Shown here piece by piece: positions 1-12,797 of a stretch of DNA of 64,000 bases. Position 1 is the first letter of the stretch; each line of letters begins with the position of its first letter. Source of the stretch: Pachypanchax playfairii (Eukaryota; Chordata; Actinopteri; Cyprinodontiformes; Aplocheilidae); contig SSNP01000108.1 in assembly GCA_006937955.1 (NCBI GenBank), forward strand, positions 554,846 to 618,845. The letters are read 5' to 3'. A program made the position numbers and the translations under genes. The notes under the pieces are model-generated. The model had not been told where the DNA came from. It was given only the letters and a program-made list of their open reading frames with translations, and made no database searches.

Positions 1-1240
1 GGTCTTTCTGGTCCTGTACTAAACTGGTTTAAAACATACTTGGAGAACAGGAAGTATTTTGTGTCAGTAGGTAATTTTACATCTGAGCAGACCAGAATTA
101 CTTGTGGAGTTCCCCAGGGTTCCATCCTGGGGCCTCTTCTGTTTAACATCTACATGCTCCCACTGGCCCAGGTCATAAAGAGCAATAATGTTAGTTACCA
201 TAGCTACGCCGATGACACACAGCTATATATCACAATGTCACCAGGAGACCGAGGTCCTGTACTGGCTCTCAGTAAATGCGTTGAGGAGATTAATGACTGG
301 ATGTGCCTCAACTTCCTTCAGCTGAACAAAAATAAAACTGAGGTGATTGTTTTTGGAGCCAAAGAGAAACGACTGCAGGTCACCACAGAGCTTCAGTCAA
401 TACACCTAAAAACCACCAACCAGGCCAGAAATCTGGGTGTAGTGATGGACTCAGACCTAAACTTTGAAAAACACATTAAGGCAATCTCTAAATCAGCCTA
501 TTATCACCTGAAGAACATCTCTAGGATAAAAGATTTAATGTCCCAACAAAACCTGGAAAAACTAGTCCATGCATTCATCTTCAGTCGGCTTGATTATTGT
601 AACAGCATCTTTACTGGTCTTCCTAAAAAATCAGTTAAACAGTTGCAGCTCATTCAGAACTCTGCTGCTAGAGTTCTCACTAAAACCAGAAAAGTGGACC
701 ACATCAGTCCAGTTCTGAGGTCTTTACACTGGCTGCCTGTCCGTCAGAGGATAGACTTTAAAGTTCTATTGCTGGTCTATAAAGCTCTGAATGGTTTAGG
801 ACCAAAATACATCAGTGACCTCCTGACCCAGTATGAACCTACAAGACTCCTCAGGTCTTCTGGATCTGGTCTTTTATCAGTTCCCAGAGTCAGAACCAGA
901 CATGGAGAAGCTGCTTTCAGCTTCTATGCTCCACATTTCTGGAACAAACTCCCAGAAAGCCTCAGATCAGCTGAAACACTCAGTTTATTTAAATCAAGGT
1001 TAAAGACCCACCTGTTCTCCGCTGCATTTACATAAAGTTTTATTAGAAAGTCCAAATCCACACAGTTGCTTTTAAGCTGTCCTTTGTTCTAATTCTGTTT
1101 ATTTAAATCATGTTTTCATTCTTTTACTTATGCTTTTGTTTCATGTAAAGCACTTTGAATTGTCCTGTACATGAATTGTGCTATACAAATAAACTTGCCT
1201 TGCCTTGCCTTGCCTTGCCTTGCCTTGCCTTGCCTAACAT
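1..1240 (+). mobile_element. L2-like LINE, reverse transcriptase 3' part and tail
   Basis: The reading frame is open from the first base of the window to the stop at 1033-1035, so the element is cut by the window edge rather than by a visible break. The protein is the C-terminal half of a non-LTR reverse transcriptase. It shows the GVPQGSILGPLLFNIY block, the catalytic YADDTQLY box near 210-235, then thumb and C-terminal blocks with RLDYCNS, HWLPVRQRI and WNKLPESLR. After the stop comes a short 3' UTR ending in a TAAAGCACTTTGAATTG-type tail and a pentanucleotide array. That arrangement is typical of fish L2/Maui LINEs. The frame is intact, so this is a fairly young copy. Clade assignment is by motif recognition only. 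Confidence 0.85.
1195..1235 (+). repeat. (TTGCC)n microsatellite at LINE 3' end
   Basis: Eight tandem copies of a TTGCC pentamer follow directly after AATAAAC at the 3' end of the preceding LINE. L2-type LINEs commonly end in such short tandem repeats instead of poly(A), so it probably belongs to the element. Confidence 0.9.
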
Positions 1241-2416
1241 GATTAGATCTGGCCCTGGATTTACAGATGTGTGTTATTTGCATAGTTCCCAGAACAAGAA
1301 TGTTCTACGCTAGCTACAGAAGGTACGTGATCCAAACCTCATGTTGATACTCAGAGATGTTGCGTTCACGTGTTTCCTGGCACCACACACTGTTACAATG
1401 TGCGTCTCTGGCTTCCCTGCTGTCACACTCTTTGTTGTTCAGTCCAGAGGGAAGGTCTTGTTGTCTCCAGGTAAACCTGCTGGTGTGATGTAGCTGTTCT
1501 CATCTTCACAGACTTACAGTCGTTACTCATGTTTAATTATAATGAATGAGTGATCTGTTAATAGTCAGCGAGTTGGAGACACTGCTTTGTTGCTATAATG
1601 TTAGATGGATCGGAAGACGAGGGCTACTCCGGTGTAAACAGATATCAGGATACATTCAATCTGTAGACTCAGCTTAGAGGTGGAATGCTTCTGGATACAT
1701 TTTTATAAAAGTTTAAAACTAAATCTGTCCTTATAGCCCACTGTTTATCAAATGTGCTATTTGCATAGAGAATAGCTGTAATCCCAGGTGGTCTCTCAGG
1801 ACAAATGTGGATGCATTGTAATTCCAGGCATGAACACATTCATATAATCCAGTCAGCTGAGGTGCAGAGTCAAACCAAGTGTGATCACCCTCTCATGTCT
1901 GCAAAATAGCTGCGTCACCAGCTAGCATCCTTGTCAACAAGGTGGGCATAGCTGTGATGGCGTTGAACTCGAAGGCATGCAGCAGGAGACAAGCAGGTAA
2001 AATCTAAATGAATTTTTAATGCAATTATACAAACAAAACTATGTTCAGATGAAGAGCTACATGAGCAAAAACTCTGGAGAACCTGACAACAAACAATGTT
2101 ACAGTGTTACATCGGGTTCTGGAGCTCCTACAAATCTGTGGACTGCAAAGGTAAAGCAACACAAAAAACAAGCTGCTGATAAGGCTTGACAGTGACGCTG
2201 GATGAGAAGGTGGGGGATGCGTGCTGTAGTGTGCTATTTAGATACAAGACAGGGACTGATCTGAGTCACCCAGGTGAGGGTGTCTGATGTAAGACTTATG
2301 ACACTCCGTGAACCCATCGCTAAAAAATATGTCCAGGATGAACCACATGCAAACCTGGATTAATGAGAGAAAACACATTACACCTAGAAAACCCTGAATC
2401 ATGTCTTCGCTTCCTG
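1241..2416. other. Intergenic, nothing recognised
   Basis: AT-rich non-coding DNA. No convincing exon, repeat end or RNA gene was seen; the only open frame (2238-2438, minus) has no recognisable domain. Confidence 0.5.
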
Positions 2417-3011
2417 TTAAAAAGGCCATTTCATACACATTTCAGGACTTTGTGGTTATTTCTTAAGTATTAATCTGTAACATGAAACATTTTAAATCTA
2501 AAAAACGTCAGGAAACACTGATTAACAGACCTTTCAATCTGTCTGCATTAAAATTCGGCTGGTTCCAGTTCCTTCCGTCAGGCTGCTTCAGCAGCAGCTC
2601 GTTCATATTCATTGTTTGAATTTGCTGGACTCAGACTGGCTAACAAACTAGCCTATCAGAGCAAGGTATACTGTGTCCTGCCCCGCTGCGCATGGTAACG
2701 TCTGACGTCGTGTCTTCCTGTTTGCTACGTCTTATGCTAACAGCTTTTAGCCAGCAGCATGCTAGGCGTGGTTTCAACTGCGGGAGCTGATGAATACTAA
2801 TGAACAAAGGAGTTGTGACGAAACAGATACAGGCCGTTCGGACTTGGGAGAACTCGGGTTTTATCACCACCTGCGTAGTTTGAGAGATTAAAACTGAAAG
2901 AGAAGTTGTTAATCTGTTTTCACACCCACTATGAAGGTAAGAACACCTGTGGAGCTAAAATATTCAACAGAAACCTCAGAAAAACCGTTTTTAATGGAAG
3001 GGCCTCTTTAA
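2417..3011 (+). mobile_element. TTAA-flanked miniature transposon, family A copy 1
   Basis: A 595-bp non-coding element bounded by TTAA at both ends. Its termini are inverted: TTAAAAAGGCCATTTCATAC on the left and the reverse complement of TTAAAGAGGCCCTTCCATTA on the right. The same unit recurs at 34991-35572, 42707-43278, 43275-43875, 48066-48138 (partial), 50811-51406 and 53087-53629. TTAA at both ends fits a piggyBac-type target duplication, but the TTAA could instead be part of the terminal repeat, so the superfamily is not settled. No transposase is encoded. Confidence 0.8.
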
Positions 3012-5304
3012 GATGTTTGGTTTTATTTTTGGTTTATTTTATGACTTGATGAAGAATTTAGCAAAAAAATTAATTTCCTACTTTTTTTTGTCAAACCAGT
3101 CTTGTCTCAGAGGGACAGCAGAATTTGGGGATACACGCCAATCCTGCTCAGGATAAACTGACCGAGTGCAGACCGAGCTGCTTGTTGTAAAAGAAGCTTG
3201 TCTCTGTAGCTCTGAACTTTATTGCATAAGTCTCTCTGTCCCATTTCCACCCAGAGATCCACCGTGCACTCTCCAGACGGGATGAGAAGACATTTAATGG
3301 ACCTCAACAAGTTTCTTACTTCTGCATATAGCCCATTCATATGAAACCAAATGGATGCATTTGGGTCCACTTTAACCCTTTTGCGTGTGCATATCAGATG
3401 AAATAGAAACATGTCTCCACATCCACTGCTTCTAGAAACATGAAGAGATAAATATTTCATATTGCTTACACAATGTCCTCTAGTTAGCATAACCCTGTGA
3501 AGCTGCTGTTACCCAACGAGAACGCAGCTGCACTTATTTATTCAGGCAATGTTTAATCACATCCACAGAAATATGCATCAAGGCCAGACCTTAGTAGGAA
3601 TTAAAATTTCAGGGGTCCTAGTGTTAAGATTGATGTTGTTACTAACCCAACTGTCTTGCTTTTATTTGTCTTCAGTCATTCACCTGATCTCTTTACTTGT
3701 TTTTTTTTTCCCTGTGAGTTTTTTTATCTGTCCTGTTTCCCCGCCTACTTAGAAGAATAGAAAGAAAAGAATTATACTTCCAGTGTCACTCCTGCTTCCA
3801 CTAACGTTCTCGTTGTGTTGTCTGATCTCTCCATCACCGAACTCCACCTGGAACGAGAAGCTTTTACTTTTCTCCTCAACACAATTCCTTCTTTTAGGAG
3901 CAGAATCCAGCTGTTATCCATCCAGCTGCTGATACTGAATCTCCAAACTATTACTTACCTGTTTCCATGTTCTTATGCATATGAAGTCCTACTAAAACCA
4001 AAATGTTACAGTCCTACAAAAACACACTGAAAGGTCACCCTTTCTGTAACAACACTCCGATTCATTAAATTCAGGTGTTCCAAGTCAAACAACTAGCCTG
4101 CAGACTGCAAACAGCTGTAAAGGAATGGGGCTTAAAGGAGCTCAGTGAATTTGGGTGTGGTCATGTGTGGGATGTCACCTGTGCAGTGTAATCACAACAA
4201 GGCAGACTGTGAGCTACAATCGTATGTTCTTCTAAACGAGCACGCTGGGAGACTTTCATCAGTCTCAATGCAGCCTGCTGGTTCGCGAAGGTGCAGGGAC
4301 CGTCTACAAATTACAACACTGAAAATATATAACAGAGAAATATTCAGTTGCTTCATCTAGGACAGGTGTAGCGCCAAGAAAATTGTTACAATTTTTCATG
4401 CTAGATTTCTTGGATTAGAAATAGAGATTTTTCTTTTTTTAACAGCCTTAACGCTACGGGGACGCCGTCATCGTCGACGATGCCAGGGACCTTGTTGTGT
4501 TTAATCGAACATAGCTTCCAAACCATAAAAGATAGAAACTTAGTTTTTTCCCCCTCTAAATTGGGAGAATCCAAGCTTTCAGACGGTAGTTCCAGCATCG
4601 CTCTAGCCCATTCACAAGGGATACAGTGTCATGTCAAAGTCGGTGTTCCAATCAGAGCCTTTGTCTTTTGCGCATGACGCGCGGTTGTCAAATTTTTTTT
4701 TTCTTATTCATTGATATTTAGTGTGGGTTTTTCTTGAATAAAGTGTGATATTCTAATTTTCACCTAATTCTTTTTGTATTTTTTATTCTAATACTCTTTA
4801 TTTCAAGCAAAGGAGCCTCATTTACACAGCAGTTTATGATATTTCAATTCAAAATAAAAAAACAAGGTATAGGACATTATGGGGCATTGAAAGGTGGTGT
4901 TTTAGCAGCATTTAAACAAAAAAAAGTTGAAAGTTTATTTCTCCAAAAAACCCTTGGTCCCCAGAGGGTTAAATAAGTCAATCTTTAATAAGATCAAATT
5001 TTAATGTGTATGGTTGTAAAAAAGCCATTATGAATATTAATTAGTTCTATCAGCTACATAAATTAATTTGGATTAAGGGCTGTTTTCAATCCAATCATGT
5101 TTTATTGTTAAAATGGGTCAAATATATACCATTGCATGTTGTAGTACCACACAAGACACAGTGCACATAACCATCTTCCCTTGATCTTACTACAGCTCAT
5201 AATTTGGGAAAATAGGCTTAAATTTAATTTTAGTGTCTTTTTCATCACGTAATAACCGCATTATAGCATCAGTCTCAGGTTTATATGAACGATGGTAATC
5301 TATT
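3012..5304. other. Intergenic, nothing recognised
   Basis: Non-coding, AT-rich. Short open frames (for example 3107-3490 minus, 4401-4598 minus) have no recognisable domain and no splice or start context. 4430-4680 is locally GC-richer, but I cannot assign it. Confidence 0.4.
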
Positions 5305-5337
5305 ACTGGTAAATGTGCAGCCTGCACATTTACCAGT
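5305..5337. repeat. Perfect 16-bp inverted repeat with 1-nt centre
   Basis: ACTGGTAAATGTGCAG at 5305-5320 is followed by a single C and then its exact reverse complement at 5322-5337. It would form a 16-bp hairpin or cruciform. No gene lies within several kilobases and the flanks do not continue the symmetry. Confidence 0.9.
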
Positions 5338-5597
5338 TTAGTAGTAGGTTAAATATAATTTTAGTTTATGTGATTTGAGCAGGTTATTAAAGGAGAACAA
5401 AATATTTATTTCATAGAGGAAAGAAATAGAAGAAGCTGTGTGTGAATGCATGTGTAGCTTTTGTTTTATTTTTTTATACTCTTACATCAATAGGCAAACA
5501 ACCGAAATCACTCTTGGCGTTTTGCAATAATTGGGTGGTGGTCTGGGATGATATCAAAATTCCCAGCCTGAATTATTGTCTCAGTCTGCTCCTGGGT

Positions 5598-5861
5598 GGG
5601 GGACACCCTGGACAGATCACCAGTCCATCGCAGGGCCACACAGAGACAAACAACCACTCACACCTAGGGATAATTTAGAGTCACTAATTAACCTCATTCA
5701 TATTTTTGGACTGTGGGAGGAAGCCGGAGTACCCGGAGAAAACCCACACATGTACGGAGAGAACATTCAAACTCCATGCAGAAAGGACCCAGCCCAGATT
5801 CGAACCCAGGACCTTCTCGCTGCAAAGAAACAGCTCTACCAACTGCTCCACCATGCAGCCC
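5598..5861 (+). repeat. Abundant teleost dispersed repeat, copy 1
   Basis: Starts around GGGGGACACCCTGGACAG and ends at CACCATGCAGCCC. A second copy lies at 46301-46611 and a more diverged inverted copy at about 11530-11740. I recognise it as a common fish interspersed repeat, often flanked by an ATCC microsatellite. The open frames across it are shadows of this non-coding unit. Confidence 0.75.
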
Positions 5862-6250
5862 AAGAGTGATCAATAAAGGAAAATATTATTATAAAATATT
5901 TCACAGTCAACCATTAGTGGTATTGCACCAAAGTGGAAATACAGCTACAAAGTTGTAGAGCACGTAAAGCCAGTGAAGTCAGCACATGCTGAGACGTGCA
6001 GGGTCAATGGCTAGAAATGTCCAAACTTTGCAAAGCCTTTGGATCAAAAACAATGTGTCTAGAGGATTGTGGTTTTCATGTATGAGCAGTGGGTGTAAAA
6101 CACACCACCTCTGGGCTCTAGAGCAGTGGACATTCTCTGTCCGTTTCCAATAGAATTGAATGAAACTTTACGGACAATCCTCAGGGAAATTAGTTTTCCA
6201 GCCACAATACAACACTGTCAATACTACACATTTGAAAAAAATCCTGCCAG

Positions 6251-6600
6251 TTAGTTCTTCTGCACCCGCCTGCCATATGCGGTATTGTACAGTTTAATTC
6301 CCCTTAGAATGAATGAGTCTCTGAATCTGTTGGTCCTGATCCTGGGGAGGAGTAGACGTCCGATGCTCGTGCCTCTCTGGGTATGATTGACTGCATGCAA
6401 AGGGTGGTAAGTATCGTCCAGGATAGCCAGAAGTTTATTTAGTGACCTCCTTTCCACCACTGTCACCAGGGGCTCCAGCTTTGTCCCCACCACAGAGCTC
6501 GCCCGCCTGATTAATTTATCCAGCCTGTTCACACATGTCTTGGATATTCTTGCACCCCAGCATATCACTGCATAGCATAGCAATGGCTGAGTCTGGGTGT
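6251..6600 (-). pseudogene. LINE reverse transcriptase C-terminal fragment
   Basis: The minus frame encodes a block resembling the extreme C-terminus of fish LINE proteins. It has an ICWG motif, then NRLDKLIRRASSVVG, VVERRSLNKLLAILDD, a YHPLH motif and a final LYNTAYGRR. Upstream reverse-transcriptase motifs are absent, so this is a 5'-truncated relic. The clade (Rex1-like or related) is uncertain. Confidence 0.7.
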
Positions 6601-7567
6601 TTCCAGGAGAACGGGACTTACCTGACTCTATTGTGCAAAGTGTAGGATTTGGTGGAGGGGGATTACAGTGGAAGCTTGTTTTTCAGAGGTTGGGCCAAAC
6701 CTTTGCATCCAGCACAAGGATTAATTGATGGACATTCTGGACAATTTCACACTCCTGGTTTTGTGGGACCGTTTTGAGACGCCCCCTTGCCGTTCCAACG
6801 TCACTGTCCACCAGTGCATAGAACAGGTTCATACAGACATGGTTGAGTGAGTTTGTCATCTATATTTCTATTCTTGTAGAAGCTTCAATGTGAACACGTT
6901 TATAAGAAAACTGACACAAACCGGTTTCCACGTCATTCTAAAGTAAAACAATAGAGACCCAGCAGCACTTCGTCTAAATTAGAGTGCACTCACAGTGGCC
7001 TTGTTTTCCATCTTCCTGTGTGTAGCTGTGAGCAAGCAGTTACTCTGTAAGGAAGGGCAGGAGATCGTGGGAACATGCATGTCACCACAAAGTTCTGAAG
7101 ACAGCAAAACTCTGTGAGCTGCAGTGGAGAGGAAGAGAAAGCTGGAAGGAAATTGAACAATGAAGAAAATGGATGTGACTCTGCTACTCAGCTACAAACT
7201 GGGTGGGAACCAAAAGGTCTGTTGTACTAGATTCAGAGCCAGACTTTGTAAAACTCATTGACAAAAACAAAAAAAGCTCCAGTTCCCACAGGGACTTTTC
7301 CCACGCTGTTGCTTGTGTTGTATATTTAGACTTTAGACTGATCTGTTTCCTCTGTGTGTTTGTATTTCCTTATCTTTGTGGACGTGACTTGGATGTTGTT
7401 ATTTTGAACTTGATTTTGGCTGGTGCTGGTCTCTGATAATTCTAAGGATCAAATCAATCTTTTCCTTCACAAAACCTTTTTTAAACATTTGTTTGTTTTG
7501 TTAGGCTTTCAGTTTATTTTATTTTTATTTTTTTTTCATAATAACTTGAACAAGTCATTTTAATGTA
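6601..7567. other. Intergenic, nothing recognised
   Basis: No supported gene or repeat end. A 77-codon open frame at 7203-7436 has no domain and no exon context. Confidence 0.4.
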
Positions 7568-7572
7568 TAACT

Positions 7573-8129
7573 CCGGGCTCATACTGCCTACGGAACGGCT
7601 TCGGTCCGGATTCGGTGCGGTTTTTCCGCAAGCTACCACTCGCATCTGCTCCAGATAGGGAGTGCGGTCAGCTCCGGTGCTGGGTGCGGAAACGTCACTC
7701 GTGAGAACAGAAGTTCACGTGGGTTATCGTTTTGTCGGGACTTCACACGAGAACACGTCCATTATTTAGCAAATGTGTGAAAAGGTGTTGTGCTGCAGGC
7801 TTTCGGGACCCTGTGTCACCGGGTGTGATATAATGTTTACATTTCCTATTAGCGCGTGTGCTGTCTAAAAAGAAGAGTCAACTTACAATTGTTCGTACAC
7901 TCGTTTATTTTGAAAAAACACCAGATATTCAAGCCACACTTCCTGTATAGCTCGTCAGATTTAATCAAACTTGACGCGGATCCTCTCCGGCGTCCGTAGT
8001 GCCTTACGGCCCCCGTAACCGGACCCGCACCGCGCGGAGCTAATGTGAGCCTTCAAAAGGGATTTTAATCTAACGGAATACCTGCGGGGTCCGCACCGGA
8101 CCGGATCTGGATGCAGTGTGAGCCCAGGG
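7573..8129. mobile_element. Non-autonomous DNA transposon with GC-rich inverted ends
   Basis: The left end CCGGGCTCATACTGC and the reverse complement of the right end (CCCTGGGCTCACACTGC) match with one indel and one substitution. Similarity continues inward through CCGGTCCGGTGCGG-like sequence. TAACT occurs immediately outside both ends (7568-7572 and 8130-8134), a candidate 5-bp target duplication. There is no coding capacity. The superfamily is unresolved. Confidence 0.65.
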
Positions 8130-8173
8130 TAACTAGATGCATTTCACAATCACAATAATCTAAAACCCCATTT

Positions 8174-8544
8174 TAGGGATGAAACGATACCACTTTTTTC
8201 AAACTGATACGATACTAATACTTGGATCTGAGTACTTGTCGATACCAAGTACCAATGCTGATACTTCTACCACACAAAGAAATGCAGTGAATTGGTTTTT
8301 ATTTTCGTCTCTGCTTGTTACAACAAATGATGATGAACTTGATAAACAATAAAATATTAATAAAAAGAACCACAAAACCAAAATTTCATGTGGAAAATTA
8401 ACATTATATGTTAAATTATTTCAGAGTTTCCACATTTTAAGTTCAGTTCATGGTATTGGTTAACTAACCGATACCGATACAAGTACATCAGAATGGTATC
8501 GGCCCTGATACATCGATACCAGTATCGGTATCGGTTCATCACTA
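8174..8544. mobile_element. hAT-type miniature element, GATACC-rich, copy 1
   Basis: The ends are TAGGGATGAAACGATACC and the reverse complement of TAGTGATGAACCGATACC. The flanking octamers CCCCATTT (8166-8173) and CCCCAGTT (8545-8552) match at seven of eight bases, consistent with an 8-bp hAT target duplication. A second copy in the opposite orientation lies at 60881-61225. Confidence 0.75.
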
Positions 8545-10608
8545 CCCCAGTTGGGGCTCTGAGTAAAATGTAAATAAAAACAGAATACAATGACTTGCAA
8601 ACTTCAAAAACTCATATTTTATTGCCAATAGAACATAGAAAAGATCAAATGTTTAAATTGAGATATTTTAGCTTGTTTTGGAAGCAACGCAGCTCAAAAA
8701 AGTTGAATTTGCTGCTTTAATTTATTTCCCTCCATCCTCTCTTTTCTTTTCTGTTCTCTTTCACTGCAGGTATGATGGAAGGCAGTTCTCTGCTGACTCC
8801 ACACCTGGGTGGAGTTTGGACAGCAATCCCCAGCAGTCACACCTGTGTTCACTTCACACCTCAAGAAATGTTTGGTGTTTATACCTGACCTCGACCAGAG
8901 CTCAGCACCAGACTATTGTACCACAACTAGTGGGCTCTAGTGTTCTTTTCCTCCAATTAGTCTGAAGTTTGTTTACTGTTTAAATTATCTTAGTTTATTC
9001 TGATACTTTTCTCACGTCTGGTCCCCTGCTCGTTCTTGTTCCTCGGTCTCTTGAACTCCTTTCAGCCTCATGTTCACCTGCAATGTAACAAAGTCTGAGT
9101 AGATTCTCAGTCAACAGGACAAGTTTTTTATCTGATTTTGGAAAACGTTTCATCTTTCATCATCAGGCTTCTTCAGTTCTGATCCTGGTTTGATTGTTGG
9201 ATGAGCAGCTGTCTTTTAACTCCAACTTGAATAGAACTGCTTGGACAGACTTTTTCCACTTGAATATTATAACAGAAATTAGATTTAAAGCCTCATTTCA
9301 CTTTTTTTTGTAAAATCCAAATCTGAATTTTTCATTTCTCTTCTGACATCATGTGTTGAACTGTTTTTGTCTCCTTTCTTTTTGTTCCTTTGCTTCTTAT
9401 GTGTCGTAGTGAGCACGTGTCTGCTCCACTTCACATCTCATCTGGATCCTGTTCTTCCCTTCTGAGGCTTAAAAAGAACCAACGACAGCAAAAAGAATGT
9501 GGAAAAGACTCTTAATAACTCTGAAAACTGCAACTTGGTTGAATCTGAAACTATCATCTCGTGTCCTTCTGAGCTCTCGAGTCCTCGATCCTGCTCAGAC
9601 CTTTATCTATCACTGCTTGTCCTGCGTAGTATCAGCACACTGAGTTCAGTTTAAAAGCATGACAGTTTCATCAGGAGAACAAATAATCCCATCATCATCA
9701 TCATCATCATCACCTTGTGGAAAGAAAACATCGGACTCAAACTCACTCCTCAGACTTACTGTCACAGAGTCAGACGTGTGGATCAGAAACTGTCTTGTTT
9801 TAACTGTAGCTTAAAACCTGCATGTACTCAGTGTCAGTGTGAGAGGAAACACTGATCAGGAGAAGAAAGGCAGGATGTGAACATCTGTGGATGACTCACC
9901 TCTGGCAGAATTTGTCCACGTTTCTTGTTGTGATACTGTCCAGTGTCCCTTTAATCTCTCTGACAAAGACTCTGGCTGTAGTTATGCTAGATATGTCCGG
10001 CCCGTCATGGTTCTTCCAGCAAGCCCAATAAGTGAAGAATAACACAGTTTCACTGAGCAATCCTCAGTTGCCACAAACACGGGCAAACCAAACAACAGAG
10101 GGTTTAACCCGGACCACAGTTGTGCCAACTGCAGGGAATTCTTTCCATAGTTTGTCTCTGGTGAGTCATTCAACGCTTCAGTGAATCTGGGCAAAACAAG
10201 AACTTTGGAGCAGAGCCCTACATCTATTTTAACATTTAACTTGGGCAGGATTATTGGCAGCTATTTAATAAAGAAACCATGTTTACAAAAACAAAACAAA
10301 AACCCAGTTTCAAATCAGCTCCAGAGTTGTTTGTTTCCTGCGTGAGAGTGAAACCACGTCCATCCAACAAAACTACCACCAGATTGGTTCTCCAAGTTTA
10401 AGTCAAAAGCCACGTTTGCATTTTGGGATATTAAACTTACCGAACCAGTCGTTGGTTTAACCCTTTAAGACCCCCAACTTCACCTGAAAAAACAATCTAT
10501 GTAAACCCCCACCATCATCATTCTCTGGGTCTGATTTAAGGAAATACAATAATGAAGCAGTGTTGATATCACATGAGCTCACAAATACTTTTCAATGTCC
10601 ATGTAAGT
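8545..10608. other. Intergenic with a short (ATC)n microsatellite
   Basis: Contains an (ATC)n run at about 9691-9712 and otherwise no recognised feature. The 70-codon minus frame at 9982-10194 has no domain. Confidence 0.4.
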
Positions 10609-11195
10609 GTCAGGTTCTTTAAAGGTTTGTATGTTGGACCCACGTGCAGTGAGGAGGACAACAAAACTGAAGTATAAATAAAAGTTTAATGAGAACCAAA
10701 AATGCTGACAGTGCAGCAAAACAACTTACATGGGGATGAAAAGTCCAGAGATGAAAAAACACTAAAGTAATCCATGGGGGAAAATATATCCAACAACGGC
10801 GCGGCGGACGGCCAGCGCAGAGGCACCTCAGAACCTGGAGGAACGCTCCAGGAGACGGGACAAGACAGACTAAGGTTGGGGACTACAAGGTTTGTGACAA
10901 AGAACGACTAAGACTAGGACATACAAGTTGCAACAACAACCCGACACTGACTAACAGACACAAGAGGTTTAAATACAAACACCAAACTGATTACCAAACT
11001 CAAAACATCTGAGGACATAGGGAGAAACAGGAAGTACAGACATAACCAAAATAAAAGCAAAACAGGAAACTAGATGACTAAGGAAAATAAAAGCATAACA
11101 TGACCTAAGACACCAAATGAGAACAAAAGGAAAAACGACTACTGAAACCCCCCGTACAGAACATAATAAAACAACCAAAACCCCAAGACCTGACA
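10609..11195. mobile_element. Non-autonomous DNA element with TGTCAGG ends
   Basis: The ends TGTCAGGTTCT and its partner CAAGACCTGACA are inverted. The pentamer GTAAG lies directly outside both ends (10604-10608 and 11196-11200), a perfect candidate target duplication. The interior is A-rich on this strand and resembles a common fish repeat. No coding frame is credible. Confidence 0.65.
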
Positions 11196-11529
11196 GTAAG
11201 ATGTAAATCAAGAGCTGCTTCCTGCATTTCATCACTTTGGTTTCCAAATTTAGACTGAAGCTCATAAAAACATTCATATCTGCTGTACAACAACACAAAG
11301 CAGCACAAAGTCATAATGATTCTAAAAGTTTTATTTAAACAGACGGTTCATGTAAATAAATGGGACGTGTTCTTAACTTAAATCAAAAGTACGTATTTAC
11401 ATGATCTAATTGTGCTGCTTCATGTTCAAATATTCATTTTTCTTATACATTTTCCTGTAATTAGTAATTTGCTGTATGAAAAAGACATCATAATTGTGTG
11501 CAGGTGAATGAATGACTCCAAACATTCAG

Positions 11530-11740
11530 CATGGTAGGTTCCTGTTTACGGGATCTCGCTGATTTCAACACATAACATGTGCATGCATGAGTTTTTACCC
11601 GGGACTCCGGTTTCCTCCCACAGACTAAAAACATACTGTACATGTTAACGAGCAAAGCCAGATTTGACCTTGGTGTGAGTTTGTGTGTGAGAGGTTGTTT
11701 GTCTTCACCACCGGGTCGGTCTGGATGGAAAATAACATCA
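11530..11740 (-). repeat. Diverged copy of the teleost dispersed repeat
   Basis: Read on the minus strand, the order of blocks (GACAAACAACCTCTCACAC, then TTTTTAGTCTGTGGGAGGAA, then a CCCGGGTAAAAACTCATGCA-like stretch) follows the repeats at 5598-5861 and 46301-46611. It is clearly more diverged. Confidence 0.6.
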
Positions 11741-11818
11741 GAACATGAAAACAATCTTGTTTGATCAATAATCTGTACATTTTTCCCTCCATGGGTGACG
11801 GCAACATGTCCCTGTGGT

Positions 11819-12354
11819 TTAAAGCTATAGTGCGTAACTTTTACATGTCCGTGAATGTCCGTTTCAGCCAAGCCACTATTAGAGGAGATGACACAATGCA
11901 GATTAAGCCGATCGGCTCCTCAAACATCTCACGGTATTTTTCTTTATATATCATTTTTACTTTGCGTGTCAACCGGCGACATTCCCTCGCTGGCGCGCAG
12001 GAAATTACGTCTTTTACGTCACAACAAGAAGGGAGGGGGAGGACGAGCGGAGAGTCTCGTAGCAGGAGGCAGAGTGCAGGCAGAACGGGAAAGCTACATG
12101 GTGGAGAAGCCAAAGAAACGGCCGAGACACACTTATCTGGAAGTTCTTCCAAAGAGTCCATCTTTTTTCAACAGCTGTCCTTATTCAAACAGAATAAAAA
12201 TGTTGTGGAATCGCGAATCACAGCGGCAGAGGGATAGCGGTTGGGGGAAGGGGGTGGACAGCTGGGCGTACGTCATATGGAAGCGCCAGCTTCATTGTTG
12301 TAATAACACAAAATTCCGCTAGGGGGCGACAGAAGTTACGCACTATAGCTTTAA
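11819..12354 (+). mobile_element. TTAA-flanked miniature transposon, family B copy 1
   Basis: A 536-bp unit with near-perfect terminal inverted repeats TTAAAGCTATAGTGCGTAAC, with TTAA outermost on both sides. A second, longer copy lies at 48852-49954. It has no transposase. The open frames reported on both strands are shadows. Confidence 0.85.
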
Positions 12355-12797
12355 CGATCAGCACTGTCAAATTCAAGTCACTTCATTTCAAAATGATTGT
12401 TTTTTTTTAACCTTTATAATAAAAGTTAACCCTTTTAAACCTGATACAGTCGTCAGATGTTGTTAAAATGTAAAGTTTGCTTTGCATAAACTCCAGAATG
12501 TTCTGAAGATCAGATGAACTGCAGGGTTCTTCTTTGCCATGATGTTACCACGTTATACACGATGGCGCTCCGGGTCAGAAGAATAAAGTGATAACTAAGT
12601 AGGAAATAAAACATTTAACTTTCTGGTCCATGTCCAGGAAACTCCCCAGACCTTAATCCAGTTGAGAACTTGGGATCAATCCTCAAGAGGCATGTGGACA
12701 AACAAAAACCCAGTAATTCTGATAAACTCCAGCATCGATTATAAAAGAATGAGAATTAGAATGAAGTCGACTGACAACAGGATGAACTGCGGAGGAC

